Position numbers and translations under genes: made by a program. A stretch of DNA of 64,000 nt from Nocardia sp. NBC_01730 (GTDB lineage: Bacteria; Actinomycetota; Actinomycetes; Mycobacteriales; Mycobacteriaceae). The notes below the pieces were generated by a model, which worked only from the letters and a program-made list of their open reading frames with translations, was not told the DNA's origin and ran no database searches. How positions within the stretch are numbered: position 1 is the stretch's first letter; each line of letters begins with the position of its first letter. The stretch lies in the NCBI RefSeq assembly GCF_035920445.1, contig NZ_CP109162.1, positions 5,332,001 through 5,396,000 of the forward strand, read 5' to 3'. This document shows, one piece after another, positions 16,907 to 25,970 of this stretch.

Positions 16907-19210
16907 TCACTCGGCGGCCTCGACACGCCTGCGGACACGGCGCGCCGCGGCAACCAGATTGCGCAATGACGGCTCGAGCTGCCAGTAGTGGCGCGTCTTC
17001 AAGCCACCGTCCGGATTCGCCCACAACCGCTCCGGCGTCACCGCTTCCGCTGCCGCCGTGAGCAATTCGTCGAGCTCGTCGATGTCCGGGATGCGCGCGG
17101 AACGACTCTCGTACACGCCGGGGCCGACGCCGTGGCTGAGCCCGTGCCCCGAGCGGAAGTCCTCTCTCAGCGCCCGCAGCACCCACTCGATGGAGCGTGT
17201 CGCCACGATCGCCGTGACGTCGGCGTCGAGTTCCTCGATCGCCTCGACGACCTCGGCGCGGCCGGAATAGCCGATATGCGTGTGGATCTGGGTCTCCGCC
17301 TGGACACCGGAGGTGGCCAGCCGGAACGCGCCCACCGCCCAGCGCAGGTACTCCGCCCTGCCCTCCGGACGCAATGGCAGCATCTCGCGGATCGCGGGCT
17401 CGTCGACCTGAATGATCGAGATACCCGCCTTTTCCAGGTCGACCACCTCGTCCCGAATCACCAGCGCCACCTGGTCGGCGGTCTCGTGCAACGGCTGGTC
17501 CTGACGGACGAACGAGCGCGCGATCATGGTGACGGGTCCGGTCACCATGCCCTTGACCGGTTTGTCGGTGAGCGACTGCGCGTAGCCGATCCACTCCACC
17601 GACATCGGCGCGGGCCGCGCCACGTCGCCGTAGAGGATCGGCGGCCGCACACACCGGGATCCGTACACCTGCACCCAGCCGAAGTGCGTGGTCGCGAATC
17701 CGTCGAGTAGCTCGGCGAAGTACTGGATCATGTCGTTGCGCTCGTGCTCGCCGTGCACGAGCACGTCGAGACCGATGTCCTCCTGCAGCCGGATCGTCGC
17801 CTCGATCTCGGCCTCGATTCGCTTGCGGTAGTCCTCGTAGGACAGCCGACCCTCACCGAGTTCATAACGCGCCTGGCGGATGCGACCGGTCTGCGGGAAC
17901 GACCCGAGCGTGGTCGCGGGCACCGGCGGCAGATTCAGCTTGCGCTGCTGCGCTTCCCTGCGCACCTCGTAGGGCTCGCGCGAACGCATGTCCGGCGTCA
18001 CCGCGTAGACCCGCTGCCGCACCGCGTGCTTCTGCTTGAAATGCACCTCGGTCGGACGTTTGCGCCACTTGTCCGACGCACCCTCGGTGAGCGCCTTCGC
18101 GAGCGAAACAACCTCCCCCACCTTCTGTTTCGCAAAGGCGAGGCGGTCGGCGACATGGCCCTCGATATCGTATTCGGCCAGCAGGTCGTATGGCACATGC
18201 AGCAGCGTGGTCCCGGTCGAGACAACCAGGTCCGGGCACACCTGAGCGAGCTCGTTGAGGTATTCCAGCGTCACGTAGCGGTCGGCACGCCACACGTTGC
18301 GACCGCTGATCACACCCGCATACAAACGCTTGCGCCGAATGCCAGGCACCTTGGCCAGATCATCCGGACGGATCCGGTAGCTGGCCAGGTCGAGGCCGAT
18401 CGCCTCGACGCCGGTGCCGGCCAGGATGGTCAATGCCTCGCCGAAATCGCCGTACTGGCCGGTGACCAGGATCCGTGGGCGCAACGGCGCCTTCGAAAGA
18501 CGGTGGTAGGCGACCTCGAACGCGGCCAGTTCGGCGGGCGTGCGCTCGCTGGTGAACGCGGGTTCGTCCAACTGCACGCAGGTGGAGCCGCGCTTGGCGA
18601 GGATCTCGAACAGCTCCTCATATACCGGGAGCAGCTTGTCCAGCAGACTCAGGGTGTCGAAATCCGGCTCACCCGGAATGTGCCCGGCCTTGGACAGCAG
18701 CAGCAGCGACACCGGGCCGATGACCACCGGCCGCAGCTCGATGTCGCGCTCCTTCGCGCGGTCGAATTCGTCGAGCAGGGCCTCGGGGTGCAGCGAGAAT
18801 TCGGTGTCGGCGTCCAGTTCCGGCTGGCGGTAGTGGTAGTTGGTGCCGAAGAAACGGACCAGCTCCAGCGGCGGCAGGTCGGGCCGGCCACGCGCCATCA
18901 GGAAGTAGAAGTCCAGCGGGTCCAACCCGTCCCGGTACGGCTCGAACCGCTTGGGGACCGCACCGAACAACAGCGCGTTGTCCAGCACGTGGTCGTAGAG
19001 CGAAAAGGTATTGCCAGGAACCTGAGTCAGCCCGGTGGCGGCCAGCTCGCTGAACTGCTGCTCCTGGATATCGCGGCCGACCGCGAGCAGTTCGTCGCGC
19101 CCGATCGCACCGCGCCAGTAGGCCTCCAGTGCCCGCTTGAGCTCCCGGTGCGGTCCGATCCTGGGATAGCCCAGGACGCTCGACCCATAGCCGTCAGTCA
19201 CGTTCACCAT
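16907..19210 (-). CDS. MetE-like cobalamin-independent methionine synthase homologue lacking zinc ligands
   Basis: A full-length two-barrel MetE fold (767 residues): N-terminal domain from residue 1 (GYPRIGPHRELKRALEAYW), linker near 400-430, C-terminal domain from TTLGSFPQTGRIRQAR (434). Folate and substrate motifs are kept (GEHERNDM 487-494, GMVTGPVTM, IIQVDEPAIRE with D603). However, in canonical MetE (E. coli numbering) zinc is held by H641, C643, E665 and C726, and H707 is the acid. Here only the first survives (H645); the others read G647, V669 and G736, with R703 for the acid. The codons were rechecked in the DNA. Methionine synthesis by the usual mechanism is therefore doubtful. Start ATG 19210 has AGGAG upstream. 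No cobalamin riboswitch was seen. Confidence 0.85.
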   Translation of the reverse strand: MVNVTDGYGSSVLGYPRIGPHRELKRALEAYWRGAIGRDELLAVGRDIQEQQFSELAATGLTQVPGNTFSLYDHVLDNALLFGAVPKRFEPYRDGLDPLDFYFLMARGRPDLPPLELVRFFGTNYHYRQPELDADTEFSLHPEALLDEFDRAKERDIELRPVVIGPVSLLLLSKAGHIPGEPDFDTLSLLDKLLPVYEELFEILAKRGSTCVQLDEPAFTSERTPAELAAFEVAYHRLSKAPLRPRILVTGQYGDFGEALTILAGTGVEAIGLDLASYRIRPDDLAKVPGIRRKRLYAGVISGRNVWRADRYVTLEYLNELAQVCPDLVVSTGTTLLHVPYDLLAEYDIEGHVADRLAFAKQKVGEVVSLAKALTEGASDKWRKRPTEVHFKQKHAVRQRVYAVTPDMRSREPYEVRREAQQRKLNLPPVPATTLGSFPQTGRIRQARYELGEGRLSYEDYRKRIEAEIEATIRLQEDIGLDVLVHGEHERNDMIQYFAELLDGFATTHFGWVQVYGSRCVRPPILYGDVARPAPMSVEWIGYAQSLTDKPVKGMVTGPVTMIARSFVRQDQPLHETADQVALVIRDEVVDLEKAGISIIQVDEPAIREMLPLRPEGRAEYLRWAVGAFRLATSGVQAETQIHTHIGYSGRAEVVEAIEELDADVTAIVATRSIEWVLRALREDFRSGHGLSHGVGPGVYESRSARIPDIDELDELLTAAAEAVTPERLWANPDGGLKTRHYWQLEPSLRNLVAAARRVRRRVEAAE

Positions 19211-19233
19211 GAGCGGGTACTCCTGTGTTTGTT

Positions 19234-19400
19234 TGGCAACGCTGTGTTCGATTTTCAGCGCCTGCGGCGCTGTGTGTTCACGGCCACTCGACGGATTGCT
19301 TTCGAGCGGGTGAGACTGGCAACTGTGTTGGTTTTTGCCGCGCCTGCGACGCGCGTGTTCACGGACCCTGTACGGCTCGCGTACGAGCGAGCGAGGTTCG
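19234..19400. repeat. Two imperfect tandem copies of the dispersed GC-rich element
   Basis: The 329-base gap between fadB2 and the metE-like gene contains two imperfect copies of about 85 bases (19234-19312 and 19318-19400). Each has GGCAAC, TGTGTT, a CGCCTGCGGCG or CGCCTGCGACG dyad and GTGTTCACGG. They are related to the element at 5475-5522. No gene or recognised riboswitch was found here. Confidence 0.6.
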
Positions 19401-19457
19401 CCCCTTCGCCTCACCCACTCGGACACGAACCGGATCGCGAACGGTGCTCGTAAGACT

Positions 19458-19524
19458 CGCACCCGAAGGGGCCGGGAGGGTGCGGATCAGGCGGTAGGTG
19501 TCCGGGGTTCGCCGAACACCTACC
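19458..19524 (-). terminator. Two hairpins downstream of fadB2
   Basis: GGTAGGTGT (19493-19501) pairs with ACACCTACC (19516-19524), beginning 16 bases past the fadB2 stop. A second hairpin, CGCACCC/GGGTGCG, spans 19458-19484. Together they make a plausible double terminator without a U tract. Confidence 0.55.
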
Positions 19525-19539
19525 CGTTGTAGCGGACGC

Positions 19540-20409
19540 CTACCGGTTGTACTGATAGAAGCCAGCTCCTGTCTTTTTACCCAGTAGTCCCGCCTCCACC
19601 ATGCGCATGAGCAGGGGCGGAGCCGAGTACAGCGGCTCTTTGAACTCCGAGTACATCGAGTCGGCGATGGACTTCACGGTGTCGAGGCCGACCAGGTCGG
19701 TCAGCGCCAGCGGACCCATCGGGTGGGCGCAGCCGAGCACCATCGCCTTGTCGACGTCCTCCTTGGTGGCGAAGCCGGACTCGACCATGCGGATGGCCGA
19801 GAGCAGGTACGGCACCAGCAGGGCGTTGACCACGAAACCGGAGCGATCGGCGGAGCGCACGACCTGCTTGTCGAGTACGTCGCCCGCGAAGGCCTCGGCC
19901 CGCGCGGCGACCGACTCGCTGGTTTTGAGCGTGGTGACCAGCTCGACCAGCGGCAGCACCGGGACTGGATTGAAGAAGTGCATGCCGACCACACGCTCGG
20001 GGTTCGCCGTGGCGACCGCGATCTTCATGATCGGGATGGAGGATGTGTTGGAGGCAAGCACGGCGGACGGGTCGGTGACGACCTTGTCCAGCTCGGCGAA
20101 GATGCTGGTCTTCACCTTCTCGTCCTCGAGTACCGCCTCGACCACCAGCTGGCGGTCGGCGAAGTCGCCGATGTCGGAGGTGAAGCGCAGGCGCCACGCG
20201 GCCTGTTCGCGCTCGCGCTCGGTGATCTTGCCGCTGCTCACGCCACGGTCGAGCGACCGGAGGATGCGGGCGCGGCCCGCGGCAGCCAGTTCCCGGGTCT
20301 GCTCGTACACCAGCACGTCGATGTGCGCTCTGGCACACACCTCCGCGATTCCGGCGCCCATCTGGCCGGCGCCGATAACACCGACGCGTTGGATCTTTTC
20401 GCTGCTCAC
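19540..20409 (-). CDS. fadB2: 3-hydroxybutyryl-CoA dehydrogenase
   Basis: Oxidises 3-hydroxyacyl-CoA with NAD in short-chain beta-oxidation. The 289-residue protein starts at GTG 20409 behind AGGAGCGGGAC. The Rossmann loop GVIGAGQMGAGIA is near residue 9, the catalytic stretch NTSSIPIMKIA and MHFFNPVPVLPLVEL hold the active Asn/His, and the C-terminal helical domain ends GKKTGAGFYQYNR. It lies downstream of aceA as in mycobacteria (Rv0468 next to Rv0467), linking fatty-acid breakdown with the glyoxylate shunt. Confidence 0.93.
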   Translation of the reverse strand: MSSEKIQRVGVIGAGQMGAGIAEVCARAHIDVLVYEQTRELAAAGRARILRSLDRGVSSGKITEREREQAAWRLRFTSDIGDFADRQLVVEAVLEDEKVKTSIFAELDKVVTDPSAVLASNTSSIPIMKIAVATANPERVVGMHFFNPVPVLPLVELVTTLKTSESVAARAEAFAGDVLDKQVVRSADRSGFVVNALLVPYLLSAIRMVESGFATKEDVDKAMVLGCAHPMGPLALTDLVGLDTVKSIADSMYSEFKEPLYSAPPLLMRMVEAGLLGKKTGAGFYQYNR

Positions 20410-20675
20410 GTCCCGCTCCTGCTGGTTTGTCTGGCTGTCGGGTGGCTTTGTGGCGAAGGTGCCGCTCGGGTGTGAGCGAAGCCTTCGATGGTCCAAGGTA
20501 TAGGGATGCCCTCCCCGCCGGGGCTGTTCAGCGGGGAGGGCGGACACCCCTACCGGAGTACAGGATTGTCGGTATTCACGTCAGGAACCTCACTTCCCTG
20601 GGCGAGCCCCAGCCGAGCCCCAAATCGTTAGGTCACTGCGTACGCAACCACAACGCGCGAGGCCATCGAGCGCCG

Positions 20676-20762
20676 TTCGCGGCCCGTCTCGCGTCCGAGT
20701 GACCGTTGCGCATGCGCCGCAGGCGCGAGCAGCGGTCGCTCGGACGCGAGACGGGCCGCGAA
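20676..20762. repeat. 30-bp inverted repeat between aceA and fadB2
   Basis: Arms at 20676-20705 and 20733-20762 match at 29 of 30 bases and enclose a 27-base loop rich in GCGC. The arm starts TTCGCGGCCCGTCTCGCG. It begins about 30 bases past the aceA stop and would form a very stable hairpin in the transcript. The rest of the 382-base gap holds no gene. Confidence 0.85.
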
Positions 20763-20791
20763 CACGCCGCGCGGAGGCGCGGCCATTCGAC

Positions 20792-22075
20792 TCAGAACTG
20801 CCCTTCTTCGGTGGAGCCCTTCAGCGCCGCCGTCGAGGTGTTCGGGTCGACCGTGGTCGCGATCAGGTCGAAGTAGCCTGCGCCGACCTCACGCTGGTGC
20901 TTGGTGGCGGTGTACCCGCGCTCCTCGGCGGCGAATTCGCGTTCCTGCAGGTCGACGTAGGCGGTCATGCCTTCGCGGGCGTAGCCGTAGGCCAGGTCGA
21001 ACATGCCGTAGTTGAGCGAGTGGAAGCCGGCCAGCGTGATGAACTGGAATTTGAAGCCCATCGCGCCGAGCTCCTTCTGGAACTTCGCGATGGTCGCGTC
21101 GTCCAGGTGCGCCTTCCAGTTGAAGGACGGGGAGCAGTTGTAGGCGAGCAGCTGGTCCGGGAACTCGCTGCGCACGGCCTCGGAGAACTGCTTGGCCAGC
21201 TCGAGGTCGGGCTTGCCGGTCTCCATCCAGATCAGGTCGGCGTAGGGGGCGTAGGCCTTGGCACGCGCGATGCAGGGCTCGATGCCGTTCCGCACGCCGT
21301 AGAAGCCTTCGGAGGTGCGGGTGCCGTCCAGGAACGGCCGGTCGCGCTCGTCCACGTCCGAGGTGATCAAGGTGGCGGCCTCGGCGTCGGTGCGGGCGAT
21401 GATCACCGAGGGGACGTCGGCGACGTCGGACGCCAAACGCGCGGAGGTCAGGGTGCGGATGTGCTGCTGGGTCGGGATGAGGACCTTGCCGCCCAGGTGG
21501 CCGCACTTCTTCTCGGAGGCGAGCTGGTCTTCCCAGTGCACGCCGGCGGCACCGGCCTGGATCATGGCCTTCTGCAGCTCGTAGGCGTTCAGCGCGCCAC
21601 CGAAGCCGGCTTCGGCGTCTGCGACGATCGGGGCGAGCCAGTTGGAGACGGAGGTGTCGCTCTCGACTTTGGCGATCTCGTCGGCGCGCAACAGCGCGTT
21701 GTTGATGCGGCGGACCACGGCGGGCACCGAGTTGGCCGGGTAGAGGCTCTGGTCCGGGTAGGTGTGGCCGGACAGGTTCGCGTCACCGGCGACCTGCCAA
21801 CCCGACAGGTAGATGGCCTTCAGGCCGGCGCGGACCTGCTGGACCGCCATGTTGCCGGTGAGGGCGCCGAGCGAGTTGATGTAGTCCTCGTTGTTGACGA
21901 GATCCCAGAGGATCTCCGAACCGCGCCGCGCGAGGGTGGACTCCTCGACGACGGTGCCCTGGAGCTTCGACACCTGCTCCGCGGTGTAGTTCCGGGTGAC
22001 GCCCTTCCAGCGGGGGTTGGTGTCCCAATCCTTCTGGATTTCCGCAGCGGTCTTCGGGGTGCCGGTGGTCGACAT
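20792..22075 (-). CDS. aceA: Isocitrate lyase
   Basis: Splits isocitrate into succinate and glyoxylate, the first step of the glyoxylate shunt. The 427-residue protein has the catalytic KKCGH motif (in [12 protein letters not shown]), the GVHWEDQ metal-site strand, NCSPSFNWK and the C-terminal lid region, all as in the short Icl1 class. ATG 22075 has GGAG six bases upstream. Glyoxylate also comes from the purine cluster further along the window. The 5' region carries repeated TTTGC half-sites. Confidence 0.97.
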   Translation of the reverse strand: MSTTGTPKTAAEIQKDWDTNPRWKGVTRNYTAEQVSKLQGTVVEESTLARRGSEILWDLVNNEDYINSLGALTGNMAVQQVRAGLKAIYLSGWQVAGDANLSGHTYPDQSLYPANSVPAVVRRINNALLRADEIAKVESDTSVSNWLAPIVADAEAGFGGALNAYELQKAMIQAGAAGVHWEDQLASEKKCGHLGGKVLIPTQQHIRTLTSARLASDVADVPSVIIARTDAEAATLITSDVDERDRPFLDGTRTSEGFYGVRNGIEPCIARAKAYAPYADLIWMETGKPDLELAKQFSEAVRSEFPDQLLAYNCSPSFNWKAHLDDATIAKFQKELGAMGFKFQFITLAGFHSLNYGMFDLAYGYAREGMTAYVDLQEREFAAEERGYTATKHQREVGAGYFDLIATTVDPNTSTAALKGSTEEGQF

Positions 22076-22249
22076 CTCTGACTCCACTTCCTCGTTCGTT
22101 CGATGCCGCAGGGGTCGAGCGTTGAGACAACTCAGACTGCTGGAGCGGCAATTTGCAGGCTTGCTAGGCCTATCGGATGTACTTCCACACGATTGCACAA
22201 CGAGAAATGGCCGTCTACCTGTTGCTACTGCGAATCTCAGCTAGGTTTC

Positions 22250-22305
22250 GAGCAACGTTTGCCAACTCTGCAAAATTTGCCACCGGATTGCAAGCGCGTA
22301 ACCTA
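22250..22305. promoter_or_regulatory. Clustered TTTGC/GCAAA half-sites upstream of aceA, RamB-like
   Basis: Within 56 bases the sequence shows GTTTGCC, CTGCAAAATTTGCC and ATTGCAAGC; another AATTTGCAGG lies near 22150. RamB of corynebacteria and mycobacteria binds AACTTTGCAAA-like sites in front of icl/aceA, so a RamB-type site is a reasonable guess. No ramB gene is in the window. Confidence 0.4.
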
Positions 22306-22737
22306 CCGGCCAGTAGCTCTGACATGCGGTTTTAGCGTAACGCTCGTACTGTTAGTGATCGACCGCCGGTCCGCCCGCGGCGCACCCGGCAATTCCCTCC
22401 TGTGAGCACATTCACAAGTCCGCTGTGTCCCGCGCCACCCGAAGGCTGGGGACCGGATCGCCGATTTCCGAACCCCCACACTGGCCCATGCCGAGCAGGA
22501 GCGAGAACATCCCACCTACCGGTAGGCAACCCGCACGCGCGCGAGCGGTGAGCTTTGGACGCGTGCGGATCTGTAGCACCACCCTTGGATGCTCTCGGTC
22601 GCGCGGGCGGGGTAAGGGTGGGACGAGTGGACGGCCGCCACCACCTCCTGCCCAGCCCGACCTGACAGATCGCTTCCGAAGTGGTTGGGCGGTGATTCAA
22701 TACGGTGCGCTATCCGCTAGGGCGTGAACTCCGCTGG

Positions 22738-22788
22738 ACCCGGACCATTTCCCGGCCGATCCGCGCACCTGGGAGCAGAACACTCCCG
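22738..22788 (+). pseudogene. 51-base fragment of the P450 gene
   Basis: These 51 bases match 24661-24711 inside the P450 gene with three mismatches and no gaps. They would encode a PDHFPADPRTWEQ-like stretch. Sequence on either side does not match, so it is a displaced fragment of that gene or of a paralogue. Confidence 0.75.
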
Positions 22789-22802
22789 TTGGCTGCCGCC
22801 GG

Positions 22803-23648
22803 TCAGTGTCGGTGGTCGGTGTGATAGGCCTCGTCGGAGGTCGGGAGTCCGATGCTGTCGGCGAAGTGGAGGAACTGGGGGTGGCGGCAGTTGTCCCAGT
22901 AGTCGGCGGCATGCGCCTCCCATTGGAGGCCGAAGTACTCTGCCCACTCGGGTTGAGCTTGGTGGACCAATCGTCCGCGCCAGCGGAACTGGATGCGGAC
23001 CACGTCGGGGTCCTCGCCGCAGGCGGCGGTTTGCAACCAGGGCGGGTCGATCGCGGTCAACAGGTCGCTTTGGTAACAAGGTGTGGTGGGTGTGATCAGG
23101 TCGAACGGGCCTGGTGGCCGGTGCGGCGTGGTAACCGTGGCGCTGTGGCCGCCCTCAGCGCCGCGCTCGTTGGAGGCCAGGTAGCCGCCGGTGATCGAGG
23201 CGATCCAGGTATGTCGGTCGTGCGGACGCCACAGCCCGTCCGGGCCGCAGCGGGGTGGCTGCTCGCCTGCGGTCGTTATCCGAACCTCGTCGAACCCGTA
23301 GCGGCACTCCCCGTCGTCTTCGGTTTCGAGGTCGAGTCGCACGATCCGATCCGGATCGCCATTGCCGGGATTGACTCTCTCCCAGGTGGCGAGATAGCGG
23401 GCGGGGTCGAAGTAGTGGTCTATGAATTCGATCAGTCCGACTCCGTTGCCGTGTTGCACGTCGAGGTAGCGGCCCTCCGATCCGATCCTGACATGCACCG
23501 GAACGTGGTACGAGCCGCGCCGACCGATTCTCAGGCCGTCGGCATTGATCATGTAGTCGATCATCCGGTCCGCTTCGTTCCGGTCGATCCGGTGATCGGG
23601 CTGCGCATAGACCCGCGCGAAGTACGTCAAAATGTTCGCCACGCCCAT
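22803..23648 (-). CDS. Hypothetical protein
   Basis: A 281-residue soluble acidic protein of unknown function. It begins MGVANILTYFARVYAQ (ATG 23648, no clear ribosome site). It has a beta-rich middle (YHVPVHVRIGSEGRYLDVQH; GECRYGFDEVRIT) and a Trp-rich C-terminus (FRWRGRLVHQAQPEWAEYFG; DYWDNCRHPQFLHF). The frame is long and uninterrupted with normal composition, so it is probably a real gene. It sits between the P450 fragment and an IS701-type remnant, a zone of rearrangement. I do not recognise the family. Confidence 0.6.
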   Translation of the reverse strand: MGVANILTYFARVYAQPDHRIDRNEADRMIDYMINADGLRIGRRGSYHVPVHVRIGSEGRYLDVQHGNGVGLIEFIDHYFDPARYLATWERVNPGNGDPDRIVRLDLETEDDGECRYGFDEVRITTAGEQPPRCGPDGLWRPHDRHTWIASITGGYLASNERGAEGGHSATVTTPHRPPGPFDLITPTTPCYQSDLLTAIDPPWLQTAACGEDPDVVRIQFRWRGRLVHQAQPEWAEYFGLQWEAHAADYWDNCRHPQFLHFADSIGLPTSDEAYHTDHRH

Positions 23649-23999
23649 AGTTTGGCGTTGACACCTGCCCCGAAGCCACGGCATTTACGCGGCAGACGCC
23701 GCGCACCCGTGATCGAACCCCTGAGCCCCGACGACCGGGCGAGAAGGCAGCCGGCACCACGATGAACCTTCTCCCGCTTCGAGGCCGGTACTACGACTTT
23801 GCCGGACCCCGGGCCCAACCCTGAGCAGTGTCAGGCCGCGGGCGCGCGATCCGCAGTGGCTGACTCGGTGCTCGTAGATCTCATGCTTCGGCTTGGATCA
23901 TGTTGCAGCCGAACTTGATTCGCTAATGTCTCGGATCCGGGACCGATCCGCCCGGAGCCAGCCGAGCTCCCGGGCGCGGAGTACGTATTGGACCTGGAA

Positions 24000-24310
24000 C
24001 GCAAGACTGCTGAACGCTGTCGGTGTGTGCCGGTGAGGTGTCCCCGGACGGGATGCAGCGGCTGCTACGCAAAGCGGACCGGGATGTCGATCGCGTGCGT
24101 GACGATGTGCGCGCTTACGTGCTCGAGCAGCTAGGTGCTTCCGACGGCGTGCCGATCGGTGACGAGACCGTATTCCTGGTGAAGGACGTGAAAGGCGTTG
24201 GGGCGCAACGACAGCACTCTGGCGCCGTCGGCGGATCGAGAATCCGCGGATCGGGGTCCGCCTGGGGTATGCGTCGCAGCGCGGCCCCGCCGACGAACCA
24301 CGCCGTACCG
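24000..24310 (+). mobile_element. IS701-family transposase remnant
   Basis: Frame from about 24023 reads GEVSPDGMQRLLRKADRDVD, then DDVRAYVLEQLGA and a degraded VLIVDDTGF-like stretch (IGDETVFLVKDVKGVGAQRQ). After a frame change, IENPRIGVRLGYASQRG continues the alignment to the IS701-type transposase. Both ends are missing and at least one frameshift is present, so it is dead. The remaining parts of 23649-24425 hold nothing I can name. Confidence 0.75.
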
Positions 24311-24425
24311 CGGCCGACGCGGCCGCAAAACCCGATCCGAACCAAATCAGGCAAGCACATCAACGGCACGAAAGATCCAGGTTAGGCTCACGGCCCTTGT
24401 TGTTCGACCGCTTGGAGTTTCGCCG

Positions 24426-25685
24426 ATGACGATGCCCCCGTCTCCAGCGCACAGCCGACCCGGCCGCACGCCACACGGCTCGCCGATCGACACCGACGGC
24501 CCGCGAATTCCGCTGCACTCACCGGAATTCTCTTCGGATCCGCACGGCACCTATCGCAAGATGCGTGAACGGTACGGGTCGTTGGTGCCGGTGGAGTTGG
24601 CGCCTGGTGTGCCGGCCACCTTGGTGATCGGGTATTACGCCGCGGTTCGGATCCTCAACGACCCGGACCATTTTCCGGCCGATCCGCGCACCTGGGAGCA
24701 GGACATTCCCGCCGAATGCCCGTTGTTACCGATGATGCAGTGGCGGCCGAACGCGCTGCGTAACTCGGGCGCCGAGCATGTCCGTTATCGGCAAGCCAAT
24801 ATCACGGGTCTCGACGGTGTCGATCAGTACGGCCTACATGACATCGTGGCGCAGATCGCGATCCCGCTGATCAACTCGTTCTGCGCGGACGGGTCCGCGG
24901 ATCTGGTTCGCCAGTATGCGCTTCCGCTGGCCTTCAGAGTGCTGAACGCCATGCTTGGTTGTCCCGCCGAGCTCGCACAGCAGGCCGCAACCAGTTTGAG
25001 GGCTATTGTCGAGGGCGGCGCGGGCGCGGAGGACGGGAACAAGACCCTCGCCGACGCGCTGACGAAGTTGATCCTGCTCAAGCGAGCCGAACCCGGCGAC
25101 GACGTGACGACGCGGATAATGCAGCACCCGGCCGAGCTGAGCAATACGGAAATGGTGTATCAGCTGAGCACACTGTACGGCGCGGGCATCGAACCGCAGC
25201 AGAATCTGATCGTCAACACCCTGCTGCTGATCCTGACCGACGAGCGATTCGGCGGCAGTGTGCTCGGTGGGAGCCTGTCGACCCGGGATGCTCTCGACGA
25301 GGTGCTGTTCAACGATCCGCCGATGGCGAACTTCTGTATCAGCTTCCCGAAGCAGCCGATCCTGATCGACGACTTCTGGCTGCCCGCCCACCAACCTGTC
25401 CTGATCAGCATGACCGCCTGCAATACCGACCCAGCGATCGGCTCGGACCAGTACGCGGGGAATCGCGCCCATCTGGCTTTCGGTGGAGGGCCACACAGGT
25501 GCCCCGCCAGTTCGCTGGCTTACCTGATCGCCCAGGACGCCATCGACCAGCTGCTCGACGCGTTGCCCGAGATGCGTCTGGCACTACCACCTGGTGAGCT
25601 GACCTGGCGGCCTGGCCCGTTCCACCGAGCAATGACGTCCCTGCCCGTCGTCTTCCCGGAATCGCCGCCGCTGCCTCTGGCGTGA
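24426..25685 (+). CDS. Cytochrome P450-like protein without ExxR (CYP157/conservon-like)
   Basis: A 419-residue P450 fold with the heme-thiolate loop FGGGPHRCPASSLA. Two normally invariant features are altered. The K-helix ExxR reads EVLF (in ALDEVLFNDPP), and the I-helix Thr position in AG-x-D/E-T reads Pro (YGAGIEPQQ). The N-terminal half (IPLHSPEFSSDPHGTYRKMRERYG; VELAPGVPATLVIGY) resembles CvnE/CYP157 P450s of Streptomyces conservons, some of which also lack ExxR. No cvnA-D partners are nearby. ATG 24426 is chosen; ATG 24432 is equally possible. Confidence 0.8.
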   Translation: MTMPPSPAHSRPGRTPHGSPIDTDGPRIPLHSPEFSSDPHGTYRKMRERYGSLVPVELAPGVPATLVIGYYAAVRILNDPDHFPADPRTWEQDIPAECPLLPMMQWRPNALRNSGAEHVRYRQANITGLDGVDQYGLHDIVAQIAIPLINSFCADGSADLVRQYALPLAFRVLNAMLGCPAELAQQAATSLRAIVEGGAGAEDGNKTLADALTKLILLKRAEPGDDVTTRIMQHPAELSNTEMVYQLSTLYGAGIEPQQNLIVNTLLLILTDERFGGSVLGGSLSTRDALDEVLFNDPPMANFCISFPKQPILIDDFWLPAHQPVLISMTACNTDPAIGSDQYAGNRAHLAFGGGPHRCPASSLAYLIAQDAIDQLLDALPEMRLALPPGELTWRPGPFHRAMTSLPVVFPESPPLPLA

Positions 25686-25970
25686 ACGCGCCACGGTCGA
25701 CGGCCACCAGGAGAACCGGACTTCCCACCGACTGCAATCGACCGTTTCGTCGATCAGCATTGAATCAGGAATTCTCCCAATGACTTTCAGTTCGCAGGCA
25801 CAGTCGCAGCCACACCGGCAGCCGCAGGTGCGGGTGCCGGAGGAAGCGGGCGAATACAGGATAGGTCTGGCAGCAGTAACGGACGGCTTCCTGGTGCTAT
25901 TCGTCGGATCGGCACCCTGCTTGTCCGGGGAAGTATCGCCAAGCTCCTCTAGCATCGATCGGTACTCGTC

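Larger units (their letters stand above)
22076..22802. other. 727-base intergenic region upstream of aceA
   Basis: Contains the aceA control region (22145-22305) and, at its far end, a 51-base copy of part of the P450 gene. I see no credible gene: the longest frames on either strand are Arg/Pro-rich shadows without ribosome sites. Confidence 0.6.

Noticed and set aside
17744..19453. Long plus-strand open frame opposite the metE-like gene
   Set aside because: Mirror frame of a 767-residue coding sequence in GC-rich DNA; residues such as His/Gln/Arg runs show antisense origin.
19211..19539. Cobalamin riboswitch in front of the metE-like gene
   Set aside because: The B12-box (GCCACTG type) and surrounding conserved elements were not found; the region is filled by GC-rich repeats.
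22332..22700. 122-residue minus-strand open frame upstream of aceA
   Set aside because: Low-complexity Pro/Arg/Gly composition, no ribosome site, and it overlaps regulatory sequence.
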